A DNA stretch of 59,175 nt, from positions 1-59,175 of the forward strand of contig JAQVFM010000004.1 in the NCBI GenBank assembly GCA_028697255.1. Direction: 5' to 3'. The DNA is from Oscillospiraceae bacterium. GTDB taxonomy: Bacteria > Bacillota > Clostridia > Oscillospirales > Acutalibacteraceae. Both the position numbers and the translations under genes were made by a program. Below are positions 36,392-43,239 of this stretch, one piece after another. The stretch's first letter is position 1, and each line of letters opens with the position of its first letter. A model generated the notes under the pieces. The model was not told the origin of the DNA. It made no database searches and worked only from the letters and a program-made list of their open reading frames with translations.

Positions 36392-37051
36392 TTATTCGTA
36401 TATGGAAAATTTCTTTTCCAAACAGTTAAACACCCAAGTCAAAACCGCAGTAATAGTTAGATAAATCGCCATAGACGGCAGATAAACAAGCGGGGAAGCG
36501 GTGGAAGACTGTATTTGGGATGTTTTTTTCATCAAATCTACCAGCGCAATACTCGAAACCAGCGAGGTATCTTTGATAATCATAATAAACTCATTGCCTA
36601 TCGGAGGAATAAGCCGACGAATGGATTGGGGTATAATAACAAGCCTCATAGCTTTGCCGTATGACATTCCCAGCGCCCTTGATGCCTCGAGCTGGCCTTT
36701 GTCAATTGATTGGATTGCTGCCCTGATAATTTCTGCAAGATATGCAGCTGAATTGAGCGAATATGCAATCCAAGCCGCTGTAAATCGGCTTGAGATTGTA
36801 AGAGCGCTGTGCAGCTGGGGCAATGCATAATAAATAAAGAACAGCTGCATTAACAAAGGTGTACCACGAAAAAAGTATATGTACGCACCACATAGCTTTT
36901 GAACAACTTTGCTTTTTGATATTTTACCCAACGCTAAAAACAAGCTTAGAATAAGACCGCACGAAACCGACAATGCCGTCAACGAAATTGTGACACCGGT
37001 TGCTCTGAGTAATGCCGGCATCCAGCTTAGCATTTTTTCAAACATATTCAT
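36392..37051 (-). CDS. Polar amino-acid ABC transporter permease
   Basis: 219 residues, HisM/GlnP family, about five membrane helices. The EAA loop that docks the ATPase reads [22 protein letters not shown]. Family N-terminal segment [22 protein letters not shown] and [16 protein letters not shown] are clear. Separated from the binding-protein gene by a 333-base repeat-bearing gap. Confidence 0.95.
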   Translation of the reverse strand: MNMFEKMLSWMPALLRATGVTISLTALSVSCGLILSLFLALGKISKSKVVQKLCGAYIYFFRGTPLLMQLFFIYYALPQLHSALTISSRFTAAWIAYSLNSAAYLAEIIRAAIQSIDKGQLEASRALGMSYGKAMRLVIIPQSIRRLIPPIGNEFIMIIKDTSLVSSIALVDLMKKTSQIQSSTASPLVYLPSMAIYLTITAVLTWVFNCLEKKFSIYE

Positions 37052-37083
37052 TTCTATGCTCCCAATCCATTGATACTAACAGT

Positions 37084-37103
37084 CTTTTAATCGGATATTA
37101 GTA
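37084..37103 (-). repeat. Dispersed repeat TACTAATATCCGATTAAAAG, copy 2
   Basis: Exact inverted copy of 31999-32018, in the gap between permease and binding-protein genes. Confidence 0.85.
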
Positions 37104-37225
37104 TTAGTATAAAAGATACTCTACAAAAAACAAAGGGCCGTACAGGACAGGTAAGCACGTACGCAGCCCCACGGGCAGCAGACCTCCCGCCGCTTTATAC
37201 AGCTCCTTATACTAATATCAGATAG

Positions 37226-37350
37226 CCGATTGCGAAATGCTCTGCTTTGCGGGCGAACACAGCTCGCCCCTATATAATACTTTAAGCGAATTTTTGGTGA
37301 AACCGCAACTTGCAGGGGCGACCTTTGTCGACCGTACATTTCGCAATTGG
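37226..37350. repeat. 125-bp MITE-like element with terminal inverted repeats
   Basis: Begins CCGATTGCGAAATG (37226-37239) and ends CATTTCGCAATTGG (37337-37350), inverted repeats matching at 13 of 14 bases. Inside are palindromes GGGCGAACACAGCTCGCCC and GGGGCGACC/GTCGACC. It codes for nothing. A shorter relative is at 51533-51592 in the prophage and the inner palindrome recurs at 6394-6420. The rest of the 37052-37384 gap holds copy 2 of the 20-base repeat and no gene. Confidence 0.7.
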
Positions 37351-37384
37351 CTTCTAAAAAAGTATTACATTACATATCAGTTTA

Positions 37385-38185
37385 TCAGCGAATGGCAACC
37401 GTGTTTTCCTTACCAAAATGCTTGATAGCAAGTTCTTCAAACGTGCCTTCCTCGTAGATCTCGTCAATCGCGCGGTCAATGGCTTCAGTCAACTTGTCAT
37501 TACCTTTTTTAAGGCAAATCGCCATGGGTTCGGCCTCGCTATTGGTCCAAACTACCGAAAAGTCGTCCTTGTCGTCGCCGATATAATATGAAGCAACCAC
37601 ATTATCTACTAAAACAGCGTCTACACGCCCAATTTTAAGCTCGTCAAAGCTTTGGATTATTTTGTCGTATACCAAAAGGTCATCTTCTATAAACTTTCCT
37701 TCGTCAATCATTTTGTTTATGTAATCGTTGGCTGTTGTTTCGGTTTGCACCGCTACCTTGTGCCCTTTAAGATCGTCGGGCGATTTTATACCAAGATTTT
37801 TTGCGGTAACAATGCATATCTTGTTGGCAACATATGCTTCGGTGAGATTGTACTGTTCCTGTCTATCCGGTGTTATGCTGACCGCTGATATAATGCAGTC
37901 ATAGCGGTTGCTGTCAAGCGAAGCAAAAATTCCGTCCCATGCAGTGTCATGGATTTGAAGCTCTAAACCGAGCTTTTCTGCAATTTTTTCCGCCATGTCA
38001 ACATCAAATCCAATTGGCGTTACTCCGTCCTCGTCAAGGTATTCCATTGGAGGATACCCAACTTCCATACCTACTTGCAATACTCCCTTTTTAATAGTCA
38101 AACCCGACTTTTCGCTTTCTTTGCATCCCGCAACAAAAAGCAAGCTTAACACCGCCGCAAAACAGGCAATAATGCGAACCCTCAT
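37385..38185 (-). CDS. Polar amino-acid binding lipoprotein (SBP_bac_3)
   Basis: 266 residues. Lipobox VAGC with acylated Cys21; then the periplasmic-binding fold: LQVGMEVGYPPMEYLDEDG, IGFDVDMAEKIAEKLGLEL, and YDCIISAVSITPDRQEQYNLTEAY. The ligand may be cystine, glutamine or another polar amino acid; sequence alone does not tell. Start ATG 38185 (after GGAG, 8 bases) rather than GTG 38194. First gene of the operon with the permease and ATPase. Confidence 0.95.
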   Translation of the reverse strand: MRVRIIACFAAVLSLLFVAGCKESEKSGLTIKKGVLQVGMEVGYPPMEYLDEDGVTPIGFDVDMAEKIAEKLGLELQIHDTAWDGIFASLDSNRYDCIISAVSITPDRQEQYNLTEAYVANKICIVTAKNLGIKSPDDLKGHKVAVQTETTANDYINKMIDEGKFIEDDLLVYDKIIQSFDELKIGRVDAVLVDNVVASYYIGDDKDDFSVVWTNSEAEPMAICLKKGNDKLTEAIDRAIDEIYEEGTFEELAIKHFGKENTVAIR

Positions 38186-38212
38186 AAATAACACTCCGTT
38201 CTTTAAAAATAT

Positions 38213-38244
38213 AATGGGGACCTATTTGACAGCCTGTCCCCATT
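38213..38244 (-). promoter_or_regulatory. 5'-UTR hairpin of the amino-acid ABC operon
   Basis: AATGGGGAC (38213-38221) pairs with GTCCCCATT (38236-38244), right at the expected transcript start and followed by ATATTTTTAAAG. It may protect the 5' end or act as a weak attenuator. Confidence 0.5.
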
Positions 38245-38253
38245 AATGAAAAC

Positions 38254-38282
38254 ATTTTAGCGCGTTATACCGAAATTGTCAA
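38254..38282 (-). promoter_or_regulatory. Promoter of the amino-acid ABC operon
   Basis: TTGACA (38282-38277), 17 bases, TAAAAT (38259-38254). Confidence 0.85.
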
Positions 38283-38377
38283 TCGAAATTCTTTACAAAA
38301 TGAACTTAACCTATTTGGAAATTGCAACAACATTAATAAATAGTTGCCATAAATTTGACGAATTTAGTAATCTAAAT

Positions 38378-39271
38378 TCATTTATTTAAAAAATTGCTCA
38401 GCCTTTGAGTACGCACTTCGGCAATTAATATTGCAAAAAGAATAAGAATACACCCGACTGTCATACGTGGTGTAAGCTGCTCGCCAAGCAAAAGTGCTGA
38501 AAACAGGACACCGAACACTGCTTCGGTGGACAGCAAAACGGCAGCGGTAGACGGTGGTGTGTATTTTTGACACAGGTTTTGCAGAAAAAATGCAAGCATC
38601 GTGCTTAAAAGCCCTAAGTACAGCATTGCACCTGCCATTTGGGGCTTAAAAACACCTGACGGAAACCCACCCTCGGCAACCGGGGCTATAAGCCACGATA
38701 ATATTGCAGCAAAAAACAACTGCAAAATGGTAAGCAGCACTGGATCACGCTTTGCAGTATAGCGTTCTATAAAAACCATGTGTATCGCATACCCGAACCC
38801 GCAGATTAATGTGAGTAAATCTCCCGCACCGATTGTGAAATCACCTCTGAGAGAGAGTAGTCCTATTCCCACAATCGTAATTATCGCAGAAAATATGTGC
38901 ACCTTTTTTGTGCGTTTGCGGTTTATAAGCCAGTGAAGAAAGGGCACGATAACAACATAAACAGCCGTTAAAAAGGCGTTTTTGCCCGCGGTTGTGTATT
39001 TGCAGCCGATGGTTTGCGCAACATAGCTTGCAAACAAAAGCGCTCCCAATATAAAACCGTAACGCAATGTGGTTTTGTCAATGTTTTTTAGTCTGATTGC
39101 AAATATCAATGTTAGGCCCAATGCTGCAATAGTAAAACGAAACGCCAGCATGTAAATGGGAGGAATCCAGTCAAGTGAATCCTTGACAACTACGAACGCA
39201 AATCCCCAGATTATTGCCGTCAAAAGAAGCCCCAACGAAGCCCATACAGAAGTAAACTTTTTGCTTTCCAT
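38378..39271 (-). CDS. DMT-superfamily transporter (two EamA domains)
   Basis: 297 residues, ten predicted helices in two EamA halves. The first half has LLLTAIIWGFAFVVVKDSLDWIPPIYMLAFRFTIAALGL, the second AGAMLYLGLLSTMLAFFLQNLCQKYTPPSTAAVLLSTEAVFGVLFSALLLGE. Probable exporter of amino acids or other metabolites; substrate unknown. Start ATG 39271 after GAGAGA. Alone between the ABC operon and the sensory operon. Confidence 0.92.
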   Translation of the reverse strand: MESKKFTSVWASLGLLLTAIIWGFAFVVVKDSLDWIPPIYMLAFRFTIAALGLTLIFAIRLKNIDKTTLRYGFILGALLFASYVAQTIGCKYTTAGKNAFLTAVYVVIVPFLHWLINRKRTKKVHIFSAIITIVGIGLLSLRGDFTIGAGDLLTLICGFGYAIHMVFIERYTAKRDPVLLTILQLFFAAILSWLIAPVAEGGFPSGVFKPQMAGAMLYLGLLSTMLAFFLQNLCQKYTPPSTAAVLLSTEAVFGVLFSALLLGEQLTPRMTVGCILILFAILIAEVRTQRLSNFLNK

Positions 39272-39336
39272 AAAATAGTGTTTTTCTCTCTTTCAATATC
39301 TGAATTAAATTGAAGCCCCTGTATCCCGAAATTGCC

Positions 39337-39366
39337 GTAGGGGCGCACACGCAGGTGCGCCCCTAC
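39337..39366. repeat. Perfect palindrome GTAGGGGCGCAC-N6-GTGCGCCCCTAC
   Basis: 12-bp arms 39337-39348 and 39355-39366, a GC-rich intergenic repeat type similar in style to the other palindromes here. It could stop the sensory operon transcript, but no T-run follows. Confidence 0.6.
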
Positions 39367-39488
39367 CTGAAATTAATCAATGATTTTAGACGCAAACGAC
39401 AACCGAATATATCAAGGGTGTTAATCACAACAACACCCATACATTGTATCCCAAAATTGCATCGTGAAGTTTTAGAAGTTACAAAGTA

Positions 39489-40196
39489 CTACGTTAATTC
39501 AAGCGCTGCGATAAAACTTTCGGCGTCGCATTTTTCAACCTCAATCCATGGGCCTTTGTCCTGGATTTGCGATAACATGTGTGCGTCGGAATTAAAAAGC
39601 AGCGGATGTTTTTCCAATATAGGGTATTTTGAAACAAGCTCGTCCACATTGCGCGAAACGGACTCAAAGACGCAAAACCCAAAATCAGGAACCGTGCCTA
39701 AGTTTGCCGTCACACTGAATGACGGTCGATCTATGTGGGCGGGTATAGCAACACCACCGTATTGCCGAACAAGCGCTGCCACATTGTCAATGCTGATTGA
39801 TGTTGCCGACGCAAGCATGTACGGATAGCTTGCCGTCACATAGTCCATATTGTTCATAATCAGCTGCTCGCCAAAAATTTCGACATGGTTTTGTATTGGC
39901 GGCAATGAACGCTCGACAAATTCGTCAAATTCCATCGCTGCTTTAAGTGTCGAAAAAAGGCATATCACATGACATTCCTCGGCGGTGCAAAGCTCCATAC
40001 CGGGGACAAACGCAATTCCCGCACGGATAGCCGCGTCATTTAATGCGGGGCAGTTTTTACAGCTGTTGTGGTCGGTAAGTGCAATGATATCAAGTCCGGC
40101 AAGCACAGCCATGTTTGCAATATTGTTGGGCGTCATGTCGTTGTCCGCACATGGAGACAGGCATGAATGTATATGTAAATCATAATATGCTTTCAA
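39489..40196 (-). CDS. PHP-domain metal-dependent phosphoesterase
   Basis: 235 residues. PHP metal motifs: DLHIHSCLSPCADND, LDIIALTDHNSC, PGMELCTAEECHVICLF, AIPAHIDRPSFS and NSDAHM. Related proteins hydrolyse phosphate esters or nucleotides; the substrate here is unknown. The start is TTG 40196 with GGGGGTG upstream. Last gene of the DRTGG-HATPase-HydS-DRTGG-PHP operon, where it may turn over a signal nucleotide (inference). Confidence 0.9.
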   Translation of the reverse strand: MKAYYDLHIHSCLSPCADNDMTPNNIANMAVLAGLDIIALTDHNSCKNCPALNDAAIRAGIAFVPGMELCTAEECHVICLFSTLKAAMEFDEFVERSLPPIQNHVEIFGEQLIMNNMDYVTASYPYMLASATSISIDNVAALVRQYGGVAIPAHIDRPSFSVTANLGTVPDFGFCVFESVSRNVDELVSKYPILEKHPLLFNSDAHMLSQIQDKGPWIEVEKCDAESFIAALELT

Positions 40197-40228
40197 TCAT
40201 GCACCCCCGATATCAAAATTTATAGCCT

Positions 40229-40558
40229 CTATTGCAGAAGATTGCCAAGCTTTGCACAAAGACTAAAAGTTGATTCATGACTTCTTAATATAAAAACACC
40301 CTCAACGGCGGCGCGCTTAGCGGCATCATCATCAAGCGTTGCATTTTCTGTCAATACAATACACGAAACATTGACAAGTACTGCAACTGCGACGGCATTC
40401 AAATTCCCCATTACGGTAAACCAAGCATCGTCCTCATGCGCGCGTGCCATTACCCAGCTTAATAAATCGCCGGCATAGCCGCCGGCGACAAGTCGGTCTT
40501 GGTCACCGCGCACCAAAGTTTCAAGATTTAACTCATTTGCCATCTCTGATACGGTCAA
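40229..40558 (-). CDS. DRTGG-domain protein (second of two)
   Basis: 109 residues, a single DRTGG domain: LNLETLVRGDQDRLVAGGYAGDLLSWVMARAHEDDAWFTVMGNLNAVAVA. The domain occurs beside CBS domains and near HprK-like or hydrogenase genes; ligand unknown. The start is TTG 40558; its GGAGGGG ribosome site lies in the end of the hydrogenase gene, so the two are translationally close. Paralogue of the operon's first gene. Confidence 0.85.
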   Translation of the reverse strand: MTVSEMANELNLETLVRGDQDRLVAGGYAGDLLSWVMARAHEDDAWFTVMGNLNAVAVAVLVNVSCIVLTENATLDDDAAKRAAVEGVFILRSHESTFSLCAKLGNLLQ

Positions 40559-40564
40559 TTGTTT

Positions 40565-41842
40565 TTACCCCTCCTGTTGCTGTGTGCCGCCCACGATATC
40601 CTGAATTTGACGGCGCATCAAGAAAATACAGTCAGTCTCACGCGCTAAGCCGCGAACAATATCCTCGGCAAGGGCTCGGCAGGTGGGTGCACCGCACGAA
40701 CCGCAATCTAATTTTGGCAGGCGTTCGGCCATTTTATCGATTTTGTTCATAACCCGCATTGCATCCTCGACATTATCGGCCAGTGTCATTACGGGCGCAT
40801 ACTCAAGCGGCTGGGTCCATAACAGGCCGGCAACTCCACCCACATCTTCCATGCGGTTGCAGGATACCGGCAGATATTTACGAAGACGCTGTATGCGTGC
40901 CCGGGCAACATAACCGTTTTCGGCGGCAAAAACACCTCCGACGCAACCGCCTGCGCATGCGTTCAATTCTATAAAATCCAGATCCTGTAGCTTTTCGTCC
41001 TCAAGCTCTTCCAGCACCTTTATGACATTTTCTATACCATCAGCCGATAAATTGTTTTCGTTGAGAAGACCGGCCGCCTCGCCGCCTATTGACGACCAGC
41101 CGACACCGATAATACCCGAATGGGACAACTGCTCGGTATTTTGCAGCTTGTTCATATAACTTACAAGCCGCGGATATATGTCACTGATAGCGAGCACGCC
41201 GTCAACATTTGATTTTTCTATACCAATAGGTACCCTGACATCAGTAACCTTGGCAGCGCACGGAGACAAAAAGAAAATCCCGACGCTCTCGGGCGGCAGG
41301 CCGGTTTTTTGAACCGCCTGCTCTCGTGCCAATTCAGCGGCTACCTCCATCGGTGAGCGAAGCGGCAGCACATTTTCACACAAATCGGGAAAACGCACCC
41401 TTATAAGCCGCACTACAGCAGGACATGCCGAGCTAATTACCGGCTTTTTGAGCTTGCCGTCGGACAAAAGCCTGCGCGTTGCATCAGAAATGATTTCGGC
41501 TGCGCGCGACACCTCGAAGATGTCGTCAAAACCAAGCGCTTTTATACCGTTAAGCACATAGTCAATGTCGTCAAGTCGATTGAATTGACCATACAGGGAC
41601 GGAGCCGGCAGAGCGACAGTGTATTCATATTTTTTAATCATATCAAGGCTGTCATGCCGTGCTTTTTTTGCATGGTGCGGACAGACACGAACACATTCGC
41701 CGCAGTCGATACACCGTTCGGGCATAATCTGAGCCTTGCCGCCGCGTACACGGATTGCCTGTGTCGGACACCGCTTAATGCAGTTTGTGCATCCGACACA
41801 TAAATCCTTGTCAAGCGTGACAGAGTGGAAAAAGCGATCCAT
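40565..41842 (-). CDS. Sensory-type [FeFe]-hydrogenase-like protein (HydS/group C)
   Basis: 425 residues (numbering from MDRFF; add one for the longer TTG start). Two N-terminal [4Fe-4S] ferredoxin motifs (CVGCTNCIKRC and CIDCGECVRVC), then the H-cluster domain with all four cubane cysteines: SSACP, SPCAAK, and NACAGGC. The proton-relay cysteine before the first ligand is alanine (SSAC-P instead of TSCCP), as in sensory enzymes such as Thermotoga HydS. C-terminal CGSCGAPTC is a further Fe-S motif. No PAS domain. Likely a redox or H2 sensor feeding the adjacent HATPase, not a main H2 producer. ATG 41842 follows GGGGGG. Confidence 0.9.
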   Translation of the reverse strand: MDRFFHSVTLDKDLCVGCTNCIKRCPTQAIRVRGGKAQIMPERCIDCGECVRVCPHHAKKARHDSLDMIKKYEYTVALPAPSLYGQFNRLDDIDYVLNGIKALGFDDIFEVSRAAEIISDATRRLLSDGKLKKPVISSACPAVVRLIRVRFPDLCENVLPLRSPMEVAAELAREQAVQKTGLPPESVGIFFLSPCAAKVTDVRVPIGIEKSNVDGVLAISDIYPRLVSYMNKLQNTEQLSHSGIIGVGWSSIGGEAAGLLNENNLSADGIENVIKVLEELEDEKLQDLDFIELNACAGGCVGGVFAAENGYVARARIQRLRKYLPVSCNRMEDVGGVAGLLWTQPLEYAPVMTLADNVEDAMRVMNKIDKMAERLPKLDCGSCGAPTCRALAEDIVRGLARETDCIFLMRRQIQDIVGGTQQQEG

Positions 41843-41866
41843 CAATTTCCCCCCATTAACAGGAAA

Positions 41867-42289
41867 TTAAGCTTGTTTATTGGTCAAAACCGTCATGGTG
41901 AGAACGGTACCCTTGCCCACCTCGGTTTTTATATTAAGGGTATCGGTATATTTTTTTATATTTGGAAGCCCCATACCGGCTCCGAATCCCAGCATGCGAA
42001 TATTATCGGGAGCTGTTGAAAAGCCCTCCTGCATTGCTTTGTCTACGTCCTCAATACCCGGTCCGTAATCAGTAAGTATAATTGTAATTTTGTCCGGTAA
42101 AATCTCAACATCCACGACGCCTCCGCCTGCATGTATAACCATGTTTATTTCGCCTTCATACATTGCGATTGCGGCACGCCGAACAACATCAGGGTCAAAT
42201 CCCAGGCGTTTAAGCTTGCGCTTAAGCTCACCGGACGCCTCACCCGCCCGGGTAAAATCGTCACCCGGAACCTCAAAATGCAGTTTCAT
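41867..42289 (-). CDS. Anti-sigma-factor-like HATPase (RsbW/SpoIIAB type)
   Basis: 141 residues, a stand-alone GHKL ATPase: N-box YEGEINMVIHAGGG, G1 box TDYGPGIEDV, G2 box GFGAGMGLPNIKKY. Such kinases bind sigma or anti-sigma partners, or act as the catalytic half of split histidine kinases. No sigma factor or STAS antagonist is adjacent, so its partner is unknown. Start ATG 42289 chosen for AAGGAG 8 bases upstream; longer in-frame readings overlap the previous gene. Confidence 0.9.
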   Translation of the reverse strand: MKLHFEVPGDDFTRAGEASGELKRKLKRLGFDPDVVRRAAIAMYEGEINMVIHAGGGVVDVEILPDKITIILTDYGPGIEDVDKAMQEGFSTAPDNIRMLGFGAGMGLPNIKKYTDTLNIKTEVGKGTVLTMTVLTNKQA

Positions 42290-42309
42290 TGTCATCTCCT
42301 TCGGCGAGC

Positions 42310-42648
42310 TCAACCTCGCAGCCCTGCATTGTATAGTAGACCGCAGGCAGGAAACATACGCAAGGGCGTTTTCATCAAAACAATTCCACGCTCCTGCGCC
42401 AGCTTCTTTATATCCTCGCCGGGTTCCTTTCCCCTGACAAACACAATGCAGACCATATCCATCATTTCGGCTGTGCGCACAACCTGAGCATTGACAAGAC
42501 CTGTCAGCAAAACCGACTGGTCCTTTACAAACGCAAGAACGTCGCTCATCATATCACTGCCGCAGGCATTATGTACCTCTTTGTCTAAAAGCTCTTGCCC
42601 GGTTATCACAAAAGCATTCAAAATATCGCGTACATCGGCGATTGTCAT
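42310..42648 (-). CDS. DRTGG-domain protein (first of two)
   Basis: 112 residues starting MTIADVRDILNAFVITGQELLDKEVHNACGSDMMSDVLAF, followed by the LLTGLVNAQVVRTAEMMDMVCIVFVRGKEP core of the DRTGG domain. The start at ATG 42648 is required because an upstream one at 42690 would lie within the -10 element. First gene of the sensory operon. Confidence 0.87.
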   Translation of the reverse strand: MTIADVRDILNAFVITGQELLDKEVHNACGSDMMSDVLAFVKDQSVLLTGLVNAQVVRTAEMMDMVCIVFVRGKEPGEDIKKLAQERGIVLMKTPLRMFPACGLLYNAGLRG

Positions 42649-42681
42649 AAATGTACCCCCATTTTTTCGGTATCTAATAAT

Positions 42682-42710
42682 ACTATACATCCTTTAAAGC
42701 CGCTAAGCAA
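42682..42710 (-). promoter_or_regulatory. Promoter of the sensory-hydrogenase operon
   Basis: TTGCTT (42710-42705), 17 bases, TATAGT (42687-42682), leaving a leader of about 28 bases. Confidence 0.7.
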
Positions 42711-42776
42711 CTATTTTTATTTTTTCATATACTTTTAAAGAATGTTAGGGCACGGTATTGCGGTCGCAAATATGTA

Positions 42777-42806
42777 TTGACAAAGTATACTTGATTGGTA
42801 TATAAT
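42777..42806 (+). promoter_or_regulatory. Promoter of the metal-resistance operon
   Basis: TTGACA (42777-42782), 18 bases, TATAAT (42801-42806), directly before the operator. Confidence 0.8.
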
Positions 42807-42811
42807 TTAGT

Positions 42812-42837
42812 AACAGTTGAATGCTTGTTCAACTGTT
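42812..42837 (+). promoter_or_regulatory. ArsR/CadC operator
   Basis: A perfect 10-bp inverted repeat AACAGTTGAA (42812-42821) and TTCAACTGTT (42828-42837) spaced by TGCTTG, placed at the transcript start. The form (TTGAA...TTCAA) is what ArsR/SmtB dimers bind. Confidence 0.8.
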
Positions 42838-42859
42838 TATGCATGAAAGGAGTGATAAA

Positions 42860-43225
42860 TTGGTTAGAAATAATAAACATACAGATCGCTGTGACTGCAA
42901 TGTTTTGCACCACGATATTGTTGAAAGGGTCAGAGCCCGCATGCTAAACAAGGATGATATACAGGATATTTCTAAGCTTTTTAAAGTTTTGGGTGATTTC
43001 ACGCGCGTGAAGATTATATCTGCACTTTTGCATTCTGAAATGTGCGTATGCGATATCGCCGCACTTTTAAACATGACAAAATCCGCTATTTCGCACCAGC
43101 TACGTGTATTAAAGCAGGCACGGCTTGTCAAATATCGCCGTGACGGCAAGATTGTGTTCTATTCTCTTGACGACAGGCACATAAAAAACATATTTAATCA
43201 AGCACATTCTCATATTAAAGAATAG
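42860..43225 (+). CDS. Metal-sensing ArsR/SmtB-family repressor, CadC-like
   Basis: 121 residues, winged helix-turn-helix with DNA-reading helix around LLNMTKSAISHQLRVLKQARL. Cys11, Cys13, Cys62 and Cys64 (the latter in MCVCDIA) match the alpha-3N thiolate site for Cd/Pb/Bi. The C-terminal D105, H107, H118 and E121 also match the alpha-5 zinc site spacing of CzrA-like sensors, so both sites seem kept. The start is TTG 42860 after AAGGAG. It should repress itself and the ATPase gene 14 bases downstream, releasing with Cd/Zn/Pb. Confidence 0.93.
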   Translation: MVRNNKHTDRCDCNVLHHDIVERVRARMLNKDDIQDISKLFKVLGDFTRVKIISALLHSEMCVCDIAALLNMTKSAISHQLRVLKQARLVKYRRDGKIVFYSLDDRHIKNIFNQAHSHIKE

Positions 43226-43239
43226 AAAGGAAAAACCGA

